Assembly (NCBI GenBank): GCA_029212905.1 | Contig: JARGPB010000025.1 | Coordinates: 1 to 41,616 of the forward strand | From: Thalassovita sp. | Lineage (GTDB): Bacteria > Pseudomonadota > Alphaproteobacteria > Rhodobacterales > Rhodobacteraceae | Length of the DNA: 41,616 bases | Reading direction: 5' to 3' | Part shown: positions 6,465 through 12,950 of the stretch, piece after piece | Numbering within the stretch: the first letter of the stretch is position 1 | How the letters are laid out: each line of letters starts with the position of its first letter | Notes under the pieces: model-generated | The model's database searches: none | What the model saw: the letters and a program-made list of their open reading frames with translations, nothing else | Told to the model about the DNA's origin: nothing | Position numbers and translations under genes: made by a program

Positions 6465-7085
6465 CTATTCCCACTTATAGTTAAAGCTCACCGACACCCG
6501 GTCATATTCAGATTGGTTCAGGGGAACCTCGTGGCGCAGCCAGCTTTCCCACAGCAGCACGTCGCCTACCTCGGGTTTCATATAGATAAAGGGTTGCAGC
6601 TTGCGTCGTGCGTTTTTGCGGCGGGCAGGGGCGGCCATCATGCGGGCTGAGCGAGGGTCTTCGAGTTTTAGGGCGCTCGCCCCTTTGGGCATCGCGACGT
6701 AGGTGGTGCCGGAAATCACCGAATGCGGATGCAGGTGCGAACTGTGCGTGCCGCCCTCGGGCAGGATGTTGATCCAGAGATCCTCTAGAACCAGTTTGCG
6801 TCCATCCAGATCGAACTCCAGATCTTTGGCGAACGCGGCGACATGGAGGTCCAGCGCCTCAATCATCTCGGCGAAGATTGGAAAGCGCCACCCCAGGTCC
6901 GTCAGGGACGCATAAGAGGTGTAACCAGGATAGCCGTTTTTCTCGCACCATTTCTGGCCGGCTTCATCGTCTTCAGCGATGGAATAGCAGGACGCCTCCA
7001 GCTCGTCCGAGTCGATCTTGGGGCCCAGCTCGGACAGGGCGGCGCGGTAAAGGCGGGTGACGAAGAGTGATTCAATTTGTGACAT
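6465..7085 (-). CDS. Putative 2-oxoglutarate/Fe(II) oxygenase (TIGR02466 type)
   Basis: The 206-aa protein looks like the TIGR02466/2OG-FeII_Oxy_5 family of uncharacterised Fe(II)/2-oxoglutarate dioxygenases. The N-terminal SLFVTRLYRAAL matches the family opening. The core motif SSHLHPHSVISGTTYV supplies candidate metal ligands His117/His119, and WLRHEVPLNQSEYDRVSVSFNY supplies the distal His185 and the 2OG-binding Arg196. I start at ATG 7085, which gives the family N-terminus; an ORF-extending start at 7133 adds 16 atypical residues. The substrate is unknown. It lies inside the ribosomal protein superoperon, on the opposite strand, next to rplP. Confidence 0.85.
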   Translation of the reverse strand: MSQIESLFVTRLYRAALSELGPKIDSDELEASCYSIAEDDEAGQKWCEKNGYPGYTSYASLTDLGWRFPIFAEMIEALDLHVAAFAKDLEFDLDGRKLVLEDLWINILPEGGTHSSHLHPHSVISGTTYVAMPKGASALKLEDPRSARMMAAPARRKNARRKLQPFIYMKPEVGDVLLWESWLRHEVPLNQSEYDRVSVSFNYKWE

Positions 7086-7506
7086 GCCCCGTTTTACGTC
7101 CGTGTTGCGCAAAGAGCGAGAGGCCAAGTGCAACGAGGGCTTTCGCCCAGTACAAATGATGTTTCAGAATGGGTGTCCAGCAAGCGGGGGGCAGTCTAGG
7201 ACACAGGAATACGCATACAGAAAGCAGATACCGCGAAAGGGGCGCGACAGTCGCCCAGTTGAGTGTGGATGGCTGGGCGTCTATTTCGCGTTTTGCCGGG
7301 CGCCCGAAATCCTGATTTAAGGGCGGAAGAGGTCCGCTGGGTACACGCTTCAAGTTTTCCCTTGCTGCACGGGATTACCTCCCTTATAGAGCGTCATCTC
7401 GCGGATTCCGGGAAACTGGGATTCGCGCGTTTATTTTTGATTCCACCAGAGCATGGGTCACCCGTCATAAGGAGCTCACTGGTGTCGGAAAGAAGGAAAT
7501 GGCGAC
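7086..7506. other. Intergenic region before rpmC
   Basis: The region separates the minus-strand oxygenase from the plus-strand rpmC. Its right half carries a clear promoter pair (7362-7390) and an rpmC leader of about 110 nt. In the left half I see no convincing coding frame, and no minus-strand promoter could be fixed. Confidence 0.6.
7362..7390 (+). promoter_or_regulatory. Predicted promoter of the rpmC-rpmD (spc) block
   Basis: TTGCTG (7362-7367) and TATAGA (7385-7390) are separated by 17 bp, with 116 bases to the rpmC start. The arrangement and -10 closely resemble the predicted rpsJ promoter, supporting independent transcription of this block. Confidence 0.6.
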
Positions 7507-7707
7507 ATGACCGCCAACGATCTGCGTGAAAAAACGCTGGACCAGCTCCGCGAGGACCTGTCCAACCTGAAGAAAGAAGCGTTTAACCTGCGCTTTCAAC
7601 AAGCTACCGGCCAATTGGAAAACACTGCACGCGTTAAATCCGTGCGCCGCGAGGTTGCTCGTGTGAAAACTGTGTTGAACCAAAAAGCCGCTGCGGCCGC
7701 TGAATAA
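7507..7707 (+). CDS. rpmC: 50S ribosomal protein L29
   Basis: The 66-aa product is L29, next to L23 at the tunnel exit. It has the typical helical hairpin with NDLREKTLDQLREDLSNLKKEAFNLRFQQATGQLENTARVKSVRREVARVKTVL and an Ala-rich end. In most bacteria rpmC follows rplP directly; here it begins a new block after two opposite-strand genes. rpsQ follows after 12 bases. Confidence 0.96.
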   Translation: MTANDLREKTLDQLREDLSNLKKEAFNLRFQQATGQLENTARVKSVRREVARVKTVLNQKAAAAAE

Positions 7708-7719
7708 GGAGCCTGATAG

Positions 7720-7947
7720 ATGCCCAAACGTATTCTCCAAGGCACCGTGACCTCGAACGCAAACGAACAAACCGTTACCGTTCAAGTCGAGCGCCGCTTT
7801 ACGCACCCCGTTCTGAAGAAAACCATCCGTAAGTCCAAGAAATACCGGGCTCACGATGAAAAGAACGCTTTCGCAGTTGGTGACACCGTCCGTATCCAGG
7901 AATGTGCACCGAAGTCGAAAACGAAACGCTGGGAAGTGATCGGCTGA
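7720..7947 (+). CDS. rpsQ: 30S ribosomal protein S17
   Basis: The 75-aa product is S17, an OB-fold primary 16S rRNA-binding protein. It shows PKRILQGTVTSNANEQTVTVQVERRFTHPVLKKTIRKSKKYRAHDE and the C-terminal VGDTVRIQECAPKSKTKRWEVI. AAGGAG at 7706-7711 precedes the ATG by eight bases. It is followed by a 77-base gap with a hairpin before rplN. Confidence 0.97.
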   Translation: MPKRILQGTVTSNANEQTVTVQVERRFTHPVLKKTIRKSKKYRAHDEKNAFAVGDTVRIQECAPKSKTKRWEVIG

Positions 7948-7978
7948 TCACGCCAATTCTGGCATAATCGAAACCCTG

Positions 7979-8005
7979 GGGGACTTGGCAGCTGCATGCC
8001 ACCCC
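7979..8005 (+). promoter_or_regulatory. Hairpin between rpsQ and rplN
   Basis: TGGCA (7986-7990) and TGCCA (7997-8001) form the inner stem and GGGG/CCCC (7979-7982, 8002-8005) the outer stem, with a small internal asymmetry. There is no T run, so it is unlikely to terminate. It could be an mRNA processing or ribosomal-protein feedback site. Confidence 0.4.
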
Positions 8006-8024
8006 AAAGGTCGGGAGAAACCAA

Positions 8025-8393
8025 ATGATCCAGATGCAGACCAATCTGGATGTGGCTGATAACTCTGGCGCTCGCCGAGTTCAGTGCATCAAGGTTCTGG
8101 GTGGCTCGAAGCGTAAGTATGCTTCGGTAGGCGATGTAATCGTCGTTTCCGTAAAGGAAGCCATCCCGCGTGGTCGCGTTAAAAAAGGGGACGTCCGTAA
8201 GGCCGTCGTCGTACGCACCGCCAAAGAAGTTCGTCGTGAAGATGGCACCGCCATCCGTTTCGACCGCAACGCAGCAGTCATCCTGAACACCGCCGGTGAA
8301 CCCGTCGGTACCCGTATCTTCGGACCGGTTGTTCGCGAGCTGCGCGCCAAGAACTTCATGAAAATCATCTCGCTCGCTCCGGAGGTGCTGTAA
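8025..8393 (+). CDS. rplN: 50S ribosomal protein L14
   Basis: The 122-aa product is L14, part of an intersubunit bridge and the docking site for RsfS. It begins MIQMQTNLDVADNSGARRVQCIKVLGG and carries the KEAIPRGRVKKGDVRKAVVVRT signature. GGGAG lies about nine bases upstream of the ATG. Its TAA shares one base with the rplX start. Confidence 0.97.
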   Translation: MIQMQTNLDVADNSGARRVQCIKVLGGSKRKYASVGDVIVVSVKEAIPRGRVKKGDVRKAVVVRTAKEVRREDGTAIRFDRNAAVILNTAGEPVGTRIFGPVVRELRAKNFMKIISLAPEVL

Positions 8394-8704
8394 TGGCTGC
8401 TAAACTCCGCAAAGGCGACAAGGTCGTCGTGCTTGCCGGCAAAGACAAAGGCAAGCAGGGCACCATCGAGAGCGTAGATCCGAAAGCTGGCAAGGCCGTC
8501 GTGGAAGGCATCAACATGTCCATCCGCCACACCCGCCAGTCGCAGACCGCCCAAGGCGGCCGTCTGCCCAAGGCAATGCCGATCCAGCTGTCGAACCTGG
8601 CAGTTCTGGATGCGAACGGTAAACCGACCCGCGTTGGCTTCCGCATGGAAGGCGACAAGAAGGTCCGTTTCGCAAAGACCACGGGGGACGTGATTGATGC
8701 TTGA
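8393..8704 (+). CDS. rplX: 50S ribosomal protein L24
   Basis: The 103-aa product is L24, an assembly initiator of the 50S subunit. It has the KOW motif near the N-terminus (KLRKGDKVVVLAGKDKGKQGTI, about residues 4-25) and the following GINMSIRHTRQS segment. It overlaps rplN by one base and rplE by eight bases, consistent with coupled translation. Confidence 0.97.
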   Translation: MAAKLRKGDKVVVLAGKDKGKQGTIESVDPKAGKAVVEGINMSIRHTRQSQTAQGGRLPKAMPIQLSNLAVLDANGKPTRVGFRMEGDKKVRFAKTTGDVIDA

Positions 8705-9260
8705 TGCTGCTACTTACACCCCGCGCCTGAAGGCTGCCTACAGTGACTCGATCAAGGCCGCTCTGAAAGAAGAGTTCGGCTACAAGAACGACATGATGAT
8801 CCCCAAGCTGGACAAAATCGTTCTGAACATCGGTTGTGGCGCTGAAGCTGTCAAAGACAGCAAGAAGGCAAAGTCGGCTCAGGAAGATCTGTCCACGATT
8901 GCTGGCCAGAAGGCACTGACCACCATTGCTCGTAACTCGATCGCTGGTTTCCGTGTTCGCGAAGGCATGCCCATGGGTGCGAAAGTTACCCTGCGCGCCG
9001 ATCGCATGTACGAATTCCTGGATCGTCTGGTCACCATCGCAATGCCCCGTATCCGCGACTTCCGCGGTGTTTCGGGTAAATCGTTCGATGGCCGTGGTAA
9101 CTATGCCATGGGGATCAAAGAGCACATCGTCTTCCCTGAAATCAACTTCGACAAAGTCGACGTTGCATGGGGTATGGACATTGTGATTGCCACCACCGCG
9201 AAAACCGACGCGGAAGCGAAGGCACTGTTGAAACACTTCAACATGCCGTTCAACAGCTAA
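8697..9260 (+). CDS. rplE: 50S ribosomal protein L5
   Basis: The 187-aa product is L5, which binds 5S rRNA and contacts S13 and P-site tRNA. It shows the N-terminal IPKLDKIVLNIGCG, the central FRVREGMPMGAKVTLR and GRGNYAMGIKEHIVFPEI. I chose ATG 8697, with GGGGGA eight bases upstream. A TTG one codon earlier (8694) is also open and would add one Met. The start lies inside the end of rplX. Confidence 0.96.
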   Translation: MLDAATYTPRLKAAYSDSIKAALKEEFGYKNDMMIPKLDKIVLNIGCGAEAVKDSKKAKSAQEDLSTIAGQKALTTIARNSIAGFRVREGMPMGAKVTLRADRMYEFLDRLVTIAMPRIRDFRGVSGKSFDGRGNYAMGIKEHIVFPEINFDKVDVAWGMDIVIATTAKTDAEAKALLKHFNMPFNS

Positions 9261-9277
9261 GCGCGGGAGAGAGAGTT

Positions 9278-9583
9278 ATGGCTAAAAAATCCATGATCGA
9301 ACGCGAGAAAAAGCGCGAACGCCTGGTGGCAAAATACGCCTCCAAGCGCGCTGCTCTCAAAGAGATCATCAATGATCAAGACAAGCCGATGGAAGAGCGT
9401 TTCCGCGCTTCCCTGAAGCTTGCCAAGCTGCCGCGCAACAGCTCGGCTGTCCGTTTGCACAACCGCTGTCAGCTGACCGGTCGTCCCCACGCTTACTATC
9501 GTAAGCTGAAGGTCAGCCGTATCATGCTGCGGGAACTGGGCTCGTTTGGCCAGATCCCCGGTCTGGTGAAATCCAGCTGGTAA
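9278..9583 (+). CDS. rpsN: 30S ribosomal protein S14, zinc-independent form
   Basis: The 101-aa product is the long S14 that lacks the two CxxC zinc motifs of the short zinc-binding paralogue. It begins MAKKSMIEREKKRERL and contains the conserved RCQLTGRPHAYYRKLKVSRIMLRELGSFGQIPGLVKSSW. S14 is in the 30S head. The start is fixed by length and by the purine-rich GGGAGAGAGAG before the ATG; the longer open frame upstream overlaps rplE and is not used. Confidence 0.97.
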   Translation: MAKKSMIEREKKRERLVAKYASKRAALKEIINDQDKPMEERFRASLKLAKLPRNSSAVRLHNRCQLTGRPHAYYRKLKVSRIMLRELGSFGQIPGLVKSSW

Positions 9584-9596
9584 GGGAGAGAGTGAT

Positions 9597-9989
9597 ATGA
9601 ACGATCCTATCGGCGATATGCTCACCCGTATCCGTAATGCTCAGATGCGTGGCAAGTCCACGGTTTCGACACCTGCGTCGAAACTGCGTGCCTGGGTTCT
9701 GGATGTGCTGGCTGACGAAGGCTACATCCGCGGCTACGAAGGTGGCACCGATTCCAACGGTCACGCGACCCTGGAAATCGGCCTGAAATACTACGAAGGC
9801 ACTCCTGTCATTCGCGAACTGAAGCGGGTTTCGAAACCCGGTCGTCGCGTTTACATGGGCGTCAAGGATATTCCCACGGTCCGTCAGGGTCTGGGTGTGT
9901 CGATTGTCAGCACTCCGAAAGGTGTGATGTCGGACGCAAGCGCACGCTCCAACAATGTTGGTGGCGAAGTGCTCTGCACCGTCTTCTAA
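9597..9989 (+). CDS. rpsH: 30S ribosomal protein S8
   Basis: The 130-aa product is S8, a primary 16S rRNA-binding protein and in E. coli the repressor of the spc operon. It starts MNDPIGDMLTRIRNAQ and ends with the rRNA-binding motif STPKGVMSDASARSNNVGGEVLCTVF. It is 13 bases after rpsN, with GGGAGAGAG before the ATG. Confidence 0.97.
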   Translation: MNDPIGDMLTRIRNAQMRGKSTVSTPASKLRAWVLDVLADEGYIRGYEGGTDSNGHATLEIGLKYYEGTPVIRELKRVSKPGRRVYMGVKDIPTVRQGLGVSIVSTPKGVMSDASARSNNVGGEVLCTVF

Positions 9990-10001
9990 GGAGGGTCTGC
10001 A

Positions 10002-10535
10002 ATGTCTCGTATTGGTAAAAAACCGGTCGAGCTGCCCAGCGGCGTTTCCGCGTCGGTGTCCGGCCAGACCATCGAAGTTAAAGGTCCGAAAGCGACCCAA
10101 AGCTTCACAGCAACTGATGACGTCACGATCACCGTTGATGGCAATGTTGTTACCGTGACGCCGCGCGGCAAATCCAAGCGCGCCCGTCAACAGTGGGGCA
10201 TGTCCCGCACTATGGTGGCTAACATGGTCAAAGGTGTGTCTGACGGCTTCAAAAAAGAGCTGGAGATCAACGGTGTTGGTTACCGGGCTCAGATGCAGGG
10301 CAACACCCTGAAGCTGAACCTGGGCTACTCGCACGAGGTCAACTTCGACGTGCCGACGGGTGTTACCGTCACCGCGCCGAAGCCGACCCAAATCGTGATC
10401 GAAGGCAATGATTCGCAACTCGTCGGCCAAGTCGCAGCTAATATCCGCGAATGGCGTAAGCCCGAGCCCTACAAAGGCAAAGGTATCAAGTACAAAGACG
10501 AGTACATCTTCCGCAAGGAAGGCAAGAAGAAGTAA
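10002..10535 (+). CDS. rplF: 50S ribosomal protein L6
   Basis: The 177-aa product is L6, with two repeated alpha/beta domains near the factor-binding centre. It begins MSRIGKKPVELPSGVS and has the C-terminal signature PEPYKGKGIKYKDEYIFRKEGKKK. AAGGAGG precedes the ATG. It is 12 bases after rpsH and 11 bases before rplR, in a continuous operon. Confidence 0.97.
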   Translation: MSRIGKKPVELPSGVSASVSGQTIEVKGPKATQSFTATDDVTITVDGNVVTVTPRGKSKRARQQWGMSRTMVANMVKGVSDGFKKELEINGVGYRAQMQGNTLKLNLGYSHEVNFDVPTGVTVTAPKPTQIVIEGNDSQLVGQVAANIREWRKPEPYKGKGIKYKDEYIFRKEGKKK

Positions 10536-10546
10536 GGACGCACAAA

Positions 10547-10906
10547 ATGGCAAACAGCAAACGGACACTGTTCCTGAAGCGCCGTCTGCGCGTTCGGAAC
10601 AAGCAGCGGAAAGTGAACACCGGCAAGCTTCGCCTGTCGGTACACCGCTCGAACAAGAACATCAGCGCGCAGCTGATCGACGACGTCAAAGGCGTCACCC
10701 TGGCATCGGCCTCCACATTGGAGAAAGATCTGGGCGTGGTCGGCAAGAACAACGTCGAAGCAGCGGCCAAGGTGGGTACGGCAATCGCCGAACGCGCCAA
10801 GAAAGCTGGCGTCGAGGTCTGCTATTTCGACCGCGGCGGTTTCCTGTTTCACGGCAAAGTGAAGGCCCTGGCCGAAGCTGCGCGTGAAGGCGGGTTGAAG
10901 TTCTAA
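10547..10906 (+). CDS. rplR: 50S ribosomal protein L18
   Basis: The 119-aa product is L18, which binds 5S rRNA with L5. It shows RLSVHRSNKNISAQLID in the centre and the terminal YFDRGGFLFHGKVKALAEAAREGGLKF. The N-terminal arginine-rich stretch is typical. The gap to rpsE is longer than others in the block and contains a small hairpin (10914-10934, GGGAGGCG/CGCCTCCC). Confidence 0.97.
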   Translation: MANSKRTLFLKRRLRVRNKQRKVNTGKLRLSVHRSNKNISAQLIDDVKGVTLASASTLEKDLGVVGKNNVEAAAKVGTAIAERAKKAGVEVCYFDRGGFLFHGKVKALAEAAREGGLKF

Positions 10907-10913
10907 GACTCTG

Positions 10914-10934
10914 AGGGAGGCGGCGACGCCTCCC
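10914..10934 (+). promoter_or_regulatory. Hairpin between rplR and rpsE
   Basis: GGGAGGCG and CGCCTCCC form a perfect 8-bp stem with a GCGA-type tetraloop region (GCGA belongs to the stable GNRA class). No T run follows, so it is more likely an mRNA stability or processing element than a terminator. Confidence 0.45.
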
Positions 10935-11025
10935 CGATGATCCGGGCCCGGTCTGGCGACAGGCTGGGCACCAGGATTGAAGATAACGGGCGTCTCAACA
11001 CGCCACCATGAAAAGGACTGTCCAT

Positions 11026-11592
11026 ATGGCAGAACGTGATAACCGCCGGGGTCGCCGCCAAGACCGCGACGAAACTCCGGAATTTGCGGATCGCCTGGTT
11101 GCGATTAACCGCGTATCGAAAACCGTAAAAGGTGGTAAGCGCTTTGGCTTTGCTGCTTTGGTAGTCGTTGGCGACCAAAAAGGCCGTGTAGGCTTTGGCA
11201 AAGGTAAAGCGAAAGAGGTCCCCGAGGCCATTCGCAAAGCCACAGAGCAAGCCAAGCGTCAGATGGTACGTGTACCCCTGCGCGAAGGCCGCACCCTGCA
11301 CCACGACATCGAAGGTCGTCATGGCGCAGGCAAAGTCGTTATGCGTACCGCGCCTGAAGGTACCGGGATCATCGCCGGTGGTCCGATGCGTGCTGTGTTC
11401 GAAATGCTGGGCGTGAAAGACGTGGTTTCCAAGTCGATCGGCTCGCAGAACCCCTACAACATGATCCGCGCGACCATCAACGGCCTGACCAAAGAGTCGA
11501 GCCCGCGTTCGGTTGCTGCGCGTCGCGGTAAGAAAGTTGCTGACATCCTGCGCAAGGACGAAGCAGCGGCCCCCGCCGAAGCAGAAGCGTAA
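11026..11592 (+). CDS. rpsE: 30S ribosomal protein S5
   Basis: The 188-aa product is S5, at the mRNA entrance and important for decoding fidelity. It has the dsRBD-like N-terminal domain with VNRVSKTVKGG-type sequence (AINRVSKTVKGGKRFGFAAL) and the S5 C-terminal domain with the GSQNPYNMIRATINGL segment. I start at ATG 11026 because AAGGA lies eight bases upstream and the upstream ATG (11008) adds six unusual residues. The C-terminal tail is Ala/Glu-rich. Confidence 0.96.
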   Translation: MAERDNRRGRRQDRDETPEFADRLVAINRVSKTVKGGKRFGFAALVVVGDQKGRVGFGKGKAKEVPEAIRKATEQAKRQMVRVPLREGRTLHHDIEGRHGAGKVVMRTAPEGTGIIAGGPMRAVFEMLGVKDVVSKSIGSQNPYNMIRATINGLTKESSPRSVAARRGKKVADILRKDEAAAPAEAEA

Positions 11593-11604
11593 GGAGAGCG
11601 AACC

Positions 11605-11793
11605 ATGGCTAAAACCATCGTTGTAAAACAGATCGGTAGCCCGATCCGTCGCCCCGCCATTCAGCGTCAGACCCTGATCGGCCTGGGCCTGAACAAGATG
11701 CACAAGACCCGCGAGCTGGAGGACACTCCTTCGATTCGCGGTATGGTCGCGAAAATCTCGCACCTGGTCGAAATCATCGAAGAGCGCGACTAA
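11605..11793 (+). CDS. rpmD: 50S ribosomal protein L30
   Basis: The 62-aa product is L30, with the short bacterial form: KTIVVKQIGSPIRRPAIQRQTL, then GLNKMHKTRELEDTPSIRGMV and LVEIIEE. AAGGAGAG precedes the ATG. It is the last gene of the rpmC block; rplO, which usually follows immediately, lies 580 bases away behind a terminator. Confidence 0.97.
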   Translation: MAKTIVVKQIGSPIRRPAIQRQTLIGLGLNKMHKTRELEDTPSIRGMVAKISHLVEIIEERD

Positions 11794-11817
11794 GCCTTTC
11801 GGCATAAATCAATAGAG

Positions 11818-11847
11818 AGACCCCGGTTTAGCGACCGGGGTCTTTTT
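11818..11847 (+). terminator. Intrinsic terminator after rpmD
   Basis: AGACCCCGGT (11818-11827) and ACCGGGGTCT (11834-11843) form a perfect 10-bp stem with a six-base loop, followed by TTTTT. This is among the strongest terminators in the window and cuts the spc operon between rpmD and rplO. Confidence 0.92.
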
Positions 11848-11986
11848 CTGTGGGCCATTGTGATCTTCAGGCACGCCCGGAGTCCGAGCAAGCGGTGAGA
11901 GCTCACCGGATGCTCGTGAAGGACGTGGGTGCATCCTCTATAGTCGAGGTTTTATTGATGAATCGACCCAGGGTGAAAACTGCGAT

Positions 11987-12005
11987 ATGTTAACGAAATG
12001 TTAAC
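11987..12005 (+). repeat. Direct repeat ATGTTAAC, 11-bp period
   Basis: ATGTTAAC occurs at 11987-11994 and 11998-12005, one helical turn apart, 18 bases before the doubtful secreted ORF. The repeat contains the palindrome GTTAAC and could be an operator, but no regulator is identified. Confidence 0.45.
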
Positions 12006-12022
12006 TATTTTCAGATGGTGCG

Positions 12023-12241
12023 ATGAAACTCCTACTGCCTTCGATTTTGGGTCTCGCACTTACAGGTACCATTGCCACGGCCTATCCGCTGACGACTGAC
12101 ACAGCTAAAATCTGGGTAGGGACGGCCGAGATAAGCCATGGAGGGGGGGCGAAAAAGCTCTCCGCCAGGGCAGTGTTGCCACATGAAAAGATCTACCGGG
12201 CAGGTTCATTGCCACTGATGCGTGGTCAAATTTCAGTGTAG
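12023..12241 (+). CDS. Possible small secreted protein, 72 aa (doubtful)
   Basis: The frame encodes MKLLLPSILGLALTGTIATA followed by a polar 50-residue remainder. The first 20 residues look like a Sec signal peptide (basic residue, hydrophobic core, Ala-x-Ala-like end). There is no recognised family, and the Shine-Dalgarno is poor. The mature part has no cysteines and no obvious repeats. The gene may be real, decayed or chance; its place between a terminator and the rplO promoter makes it independent of the ribosomal genes. Confidence 0.35.
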   Translation: MKLLLPSILGLALTGTIATAYPLTTDTAKIWVGTAEISHGGGAKKLSARAVLPHEKIYRAGSLPLMRGQISV

Positions 12242-12249
12242 ACAAATGC

Positions 12250-12278
12250 TTGATCAACCGAGGGCAAAGGTCTATATG
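12250..12278 (+). promoter_or_regulatory. Predicted promoter of rplO-secY-adk
   Basis: TTGATC (12250-12255) and TATATG (12273-12278) are separated by 17 bp, 95 bases before the rplO ATG. Because a strong terminator lies upstream, a local promoter is expected here. Confidence 0.55.
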
Positions 12279-12373
12279 CCCCCGGTGGCCCTATGGCTGC
12301 AAAGAATCAACCAAGAAAAGCCGCGTTTGCCCACTCCGTCGCTGGAGGGTAGTTCCGGCATAGGAGAAGCGAC

Positions 12374-12841
12374 ATGAAACTTCATGAATTGAGCGATAAC
12401 GCTGGCGCAACCAAAAAACGTCAGCGCGTTGGCCGTGGTCCGGGTTCGGGCAAAGGTAAAATGGGTGGCCGTGGTATCAAAGGTCAGAAATCCCGTTCGG
12501 GTGTGGCAATTAACGGCTACGAAGGTGGCCAGATGCCCCTGTACCAACGTCTGCCGAAGCGTGGCTTCAGCAAACCCAACCGCAAAAAATTCGCCGTTGT
12601 GAACCTGGGCCTGATCGCCAAGTTCATCGACGAAGGCAAAATCGACGCCAAAGCCGCCATCACCGAAGACGCTCTGGTTGCTTCGGGCCTGGTGCGCCGC
12701 AAGCTGGATGGCATCCGTGTTCTGGCCAAAGGTGAGCTGTCACAAGCTGTTAACCTGGAAGTGACCGGTGCCTCGAAATCGGCCATTGACGCCGTCGAAA
12801 AAGCCGGTGGATCGCTGAAGGTCGCTGCTGCGGCTGAATAA
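12374..12841 (+). CDS. rplO: 50S ribosomal protein L15
   Basis: The 155-aa product is L15, a 23S rRNA-binding protein required late in 50S assembly. It shows MKLHELSDNAGATKKRQRVGRGPGSGKGKMGGRGIKGQKSRSG at the N-terminus and the YEGGQMPLYQRLPKRGF signature near residues 55-72. GGAGAAG precedes the ATG. It starts the fourth block with secY and adk. Confidence 0.97.
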   Translation: MKLHELSDNAGATKKRQRVGRGPGSGKGKMGGRGIKGQKSRSGVAINGYEGGQMPLYQRLPKRGFSKPNRKKFAVVNLGLIAKFIDEGKIDAKAAITEDALVASGLVRRKLDGIRVLAKGELSQAVNLEVTGASKSAIDAVEKAGGSLKVAAAAE

Positions 12842-12892
12842 CGGGTTGTGAGCGGCGACGAGGCCGCTTAGATACAATCCAGTTTTCCTAAG

Positions 12893-12929
12893 AACGCCGC
12901 CTGAGCTGGAAAACGCTCTGGGCGGCGTT
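12893..12929 (+). promoter_or_regulatory. Hairpin in the rplO-secY gap
   Basis: AACGCCGCC (12893-12901) and GGCGGCGTT (12921-12929) are perfect inverted 9-bp arms with a 19-base loop. A smaller hairpin (AGCGGC/GCCGCT, about 12851-12868) precedes it. Neither is followed by a T run, so they probably tune secY translation or mRNA stability. Confidence 0.45.
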
Positions 12930-12950
12930 GCCACATAAGAGAGACCTCAT

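Larger units (their letters stand above)
11848..12373. other. Intergenic region between rpmD and rplO
   Basis: The 526 bases after the terminator hold a doubtful secreted-peptide ORF (12023-12241), a direct repeat of ATGTTAAC at 11987 and 11998, and a good promoter pair for rplO (12250-12278). Nothing else can be supported. Confidence 0.65.

Noticed and set aside
7057..7320. 87-codon plus-strand frame before rpmC
   Set aside because: It overlaps the oxygenase start and has no Shine-Dalgarno or recognisable sequence.
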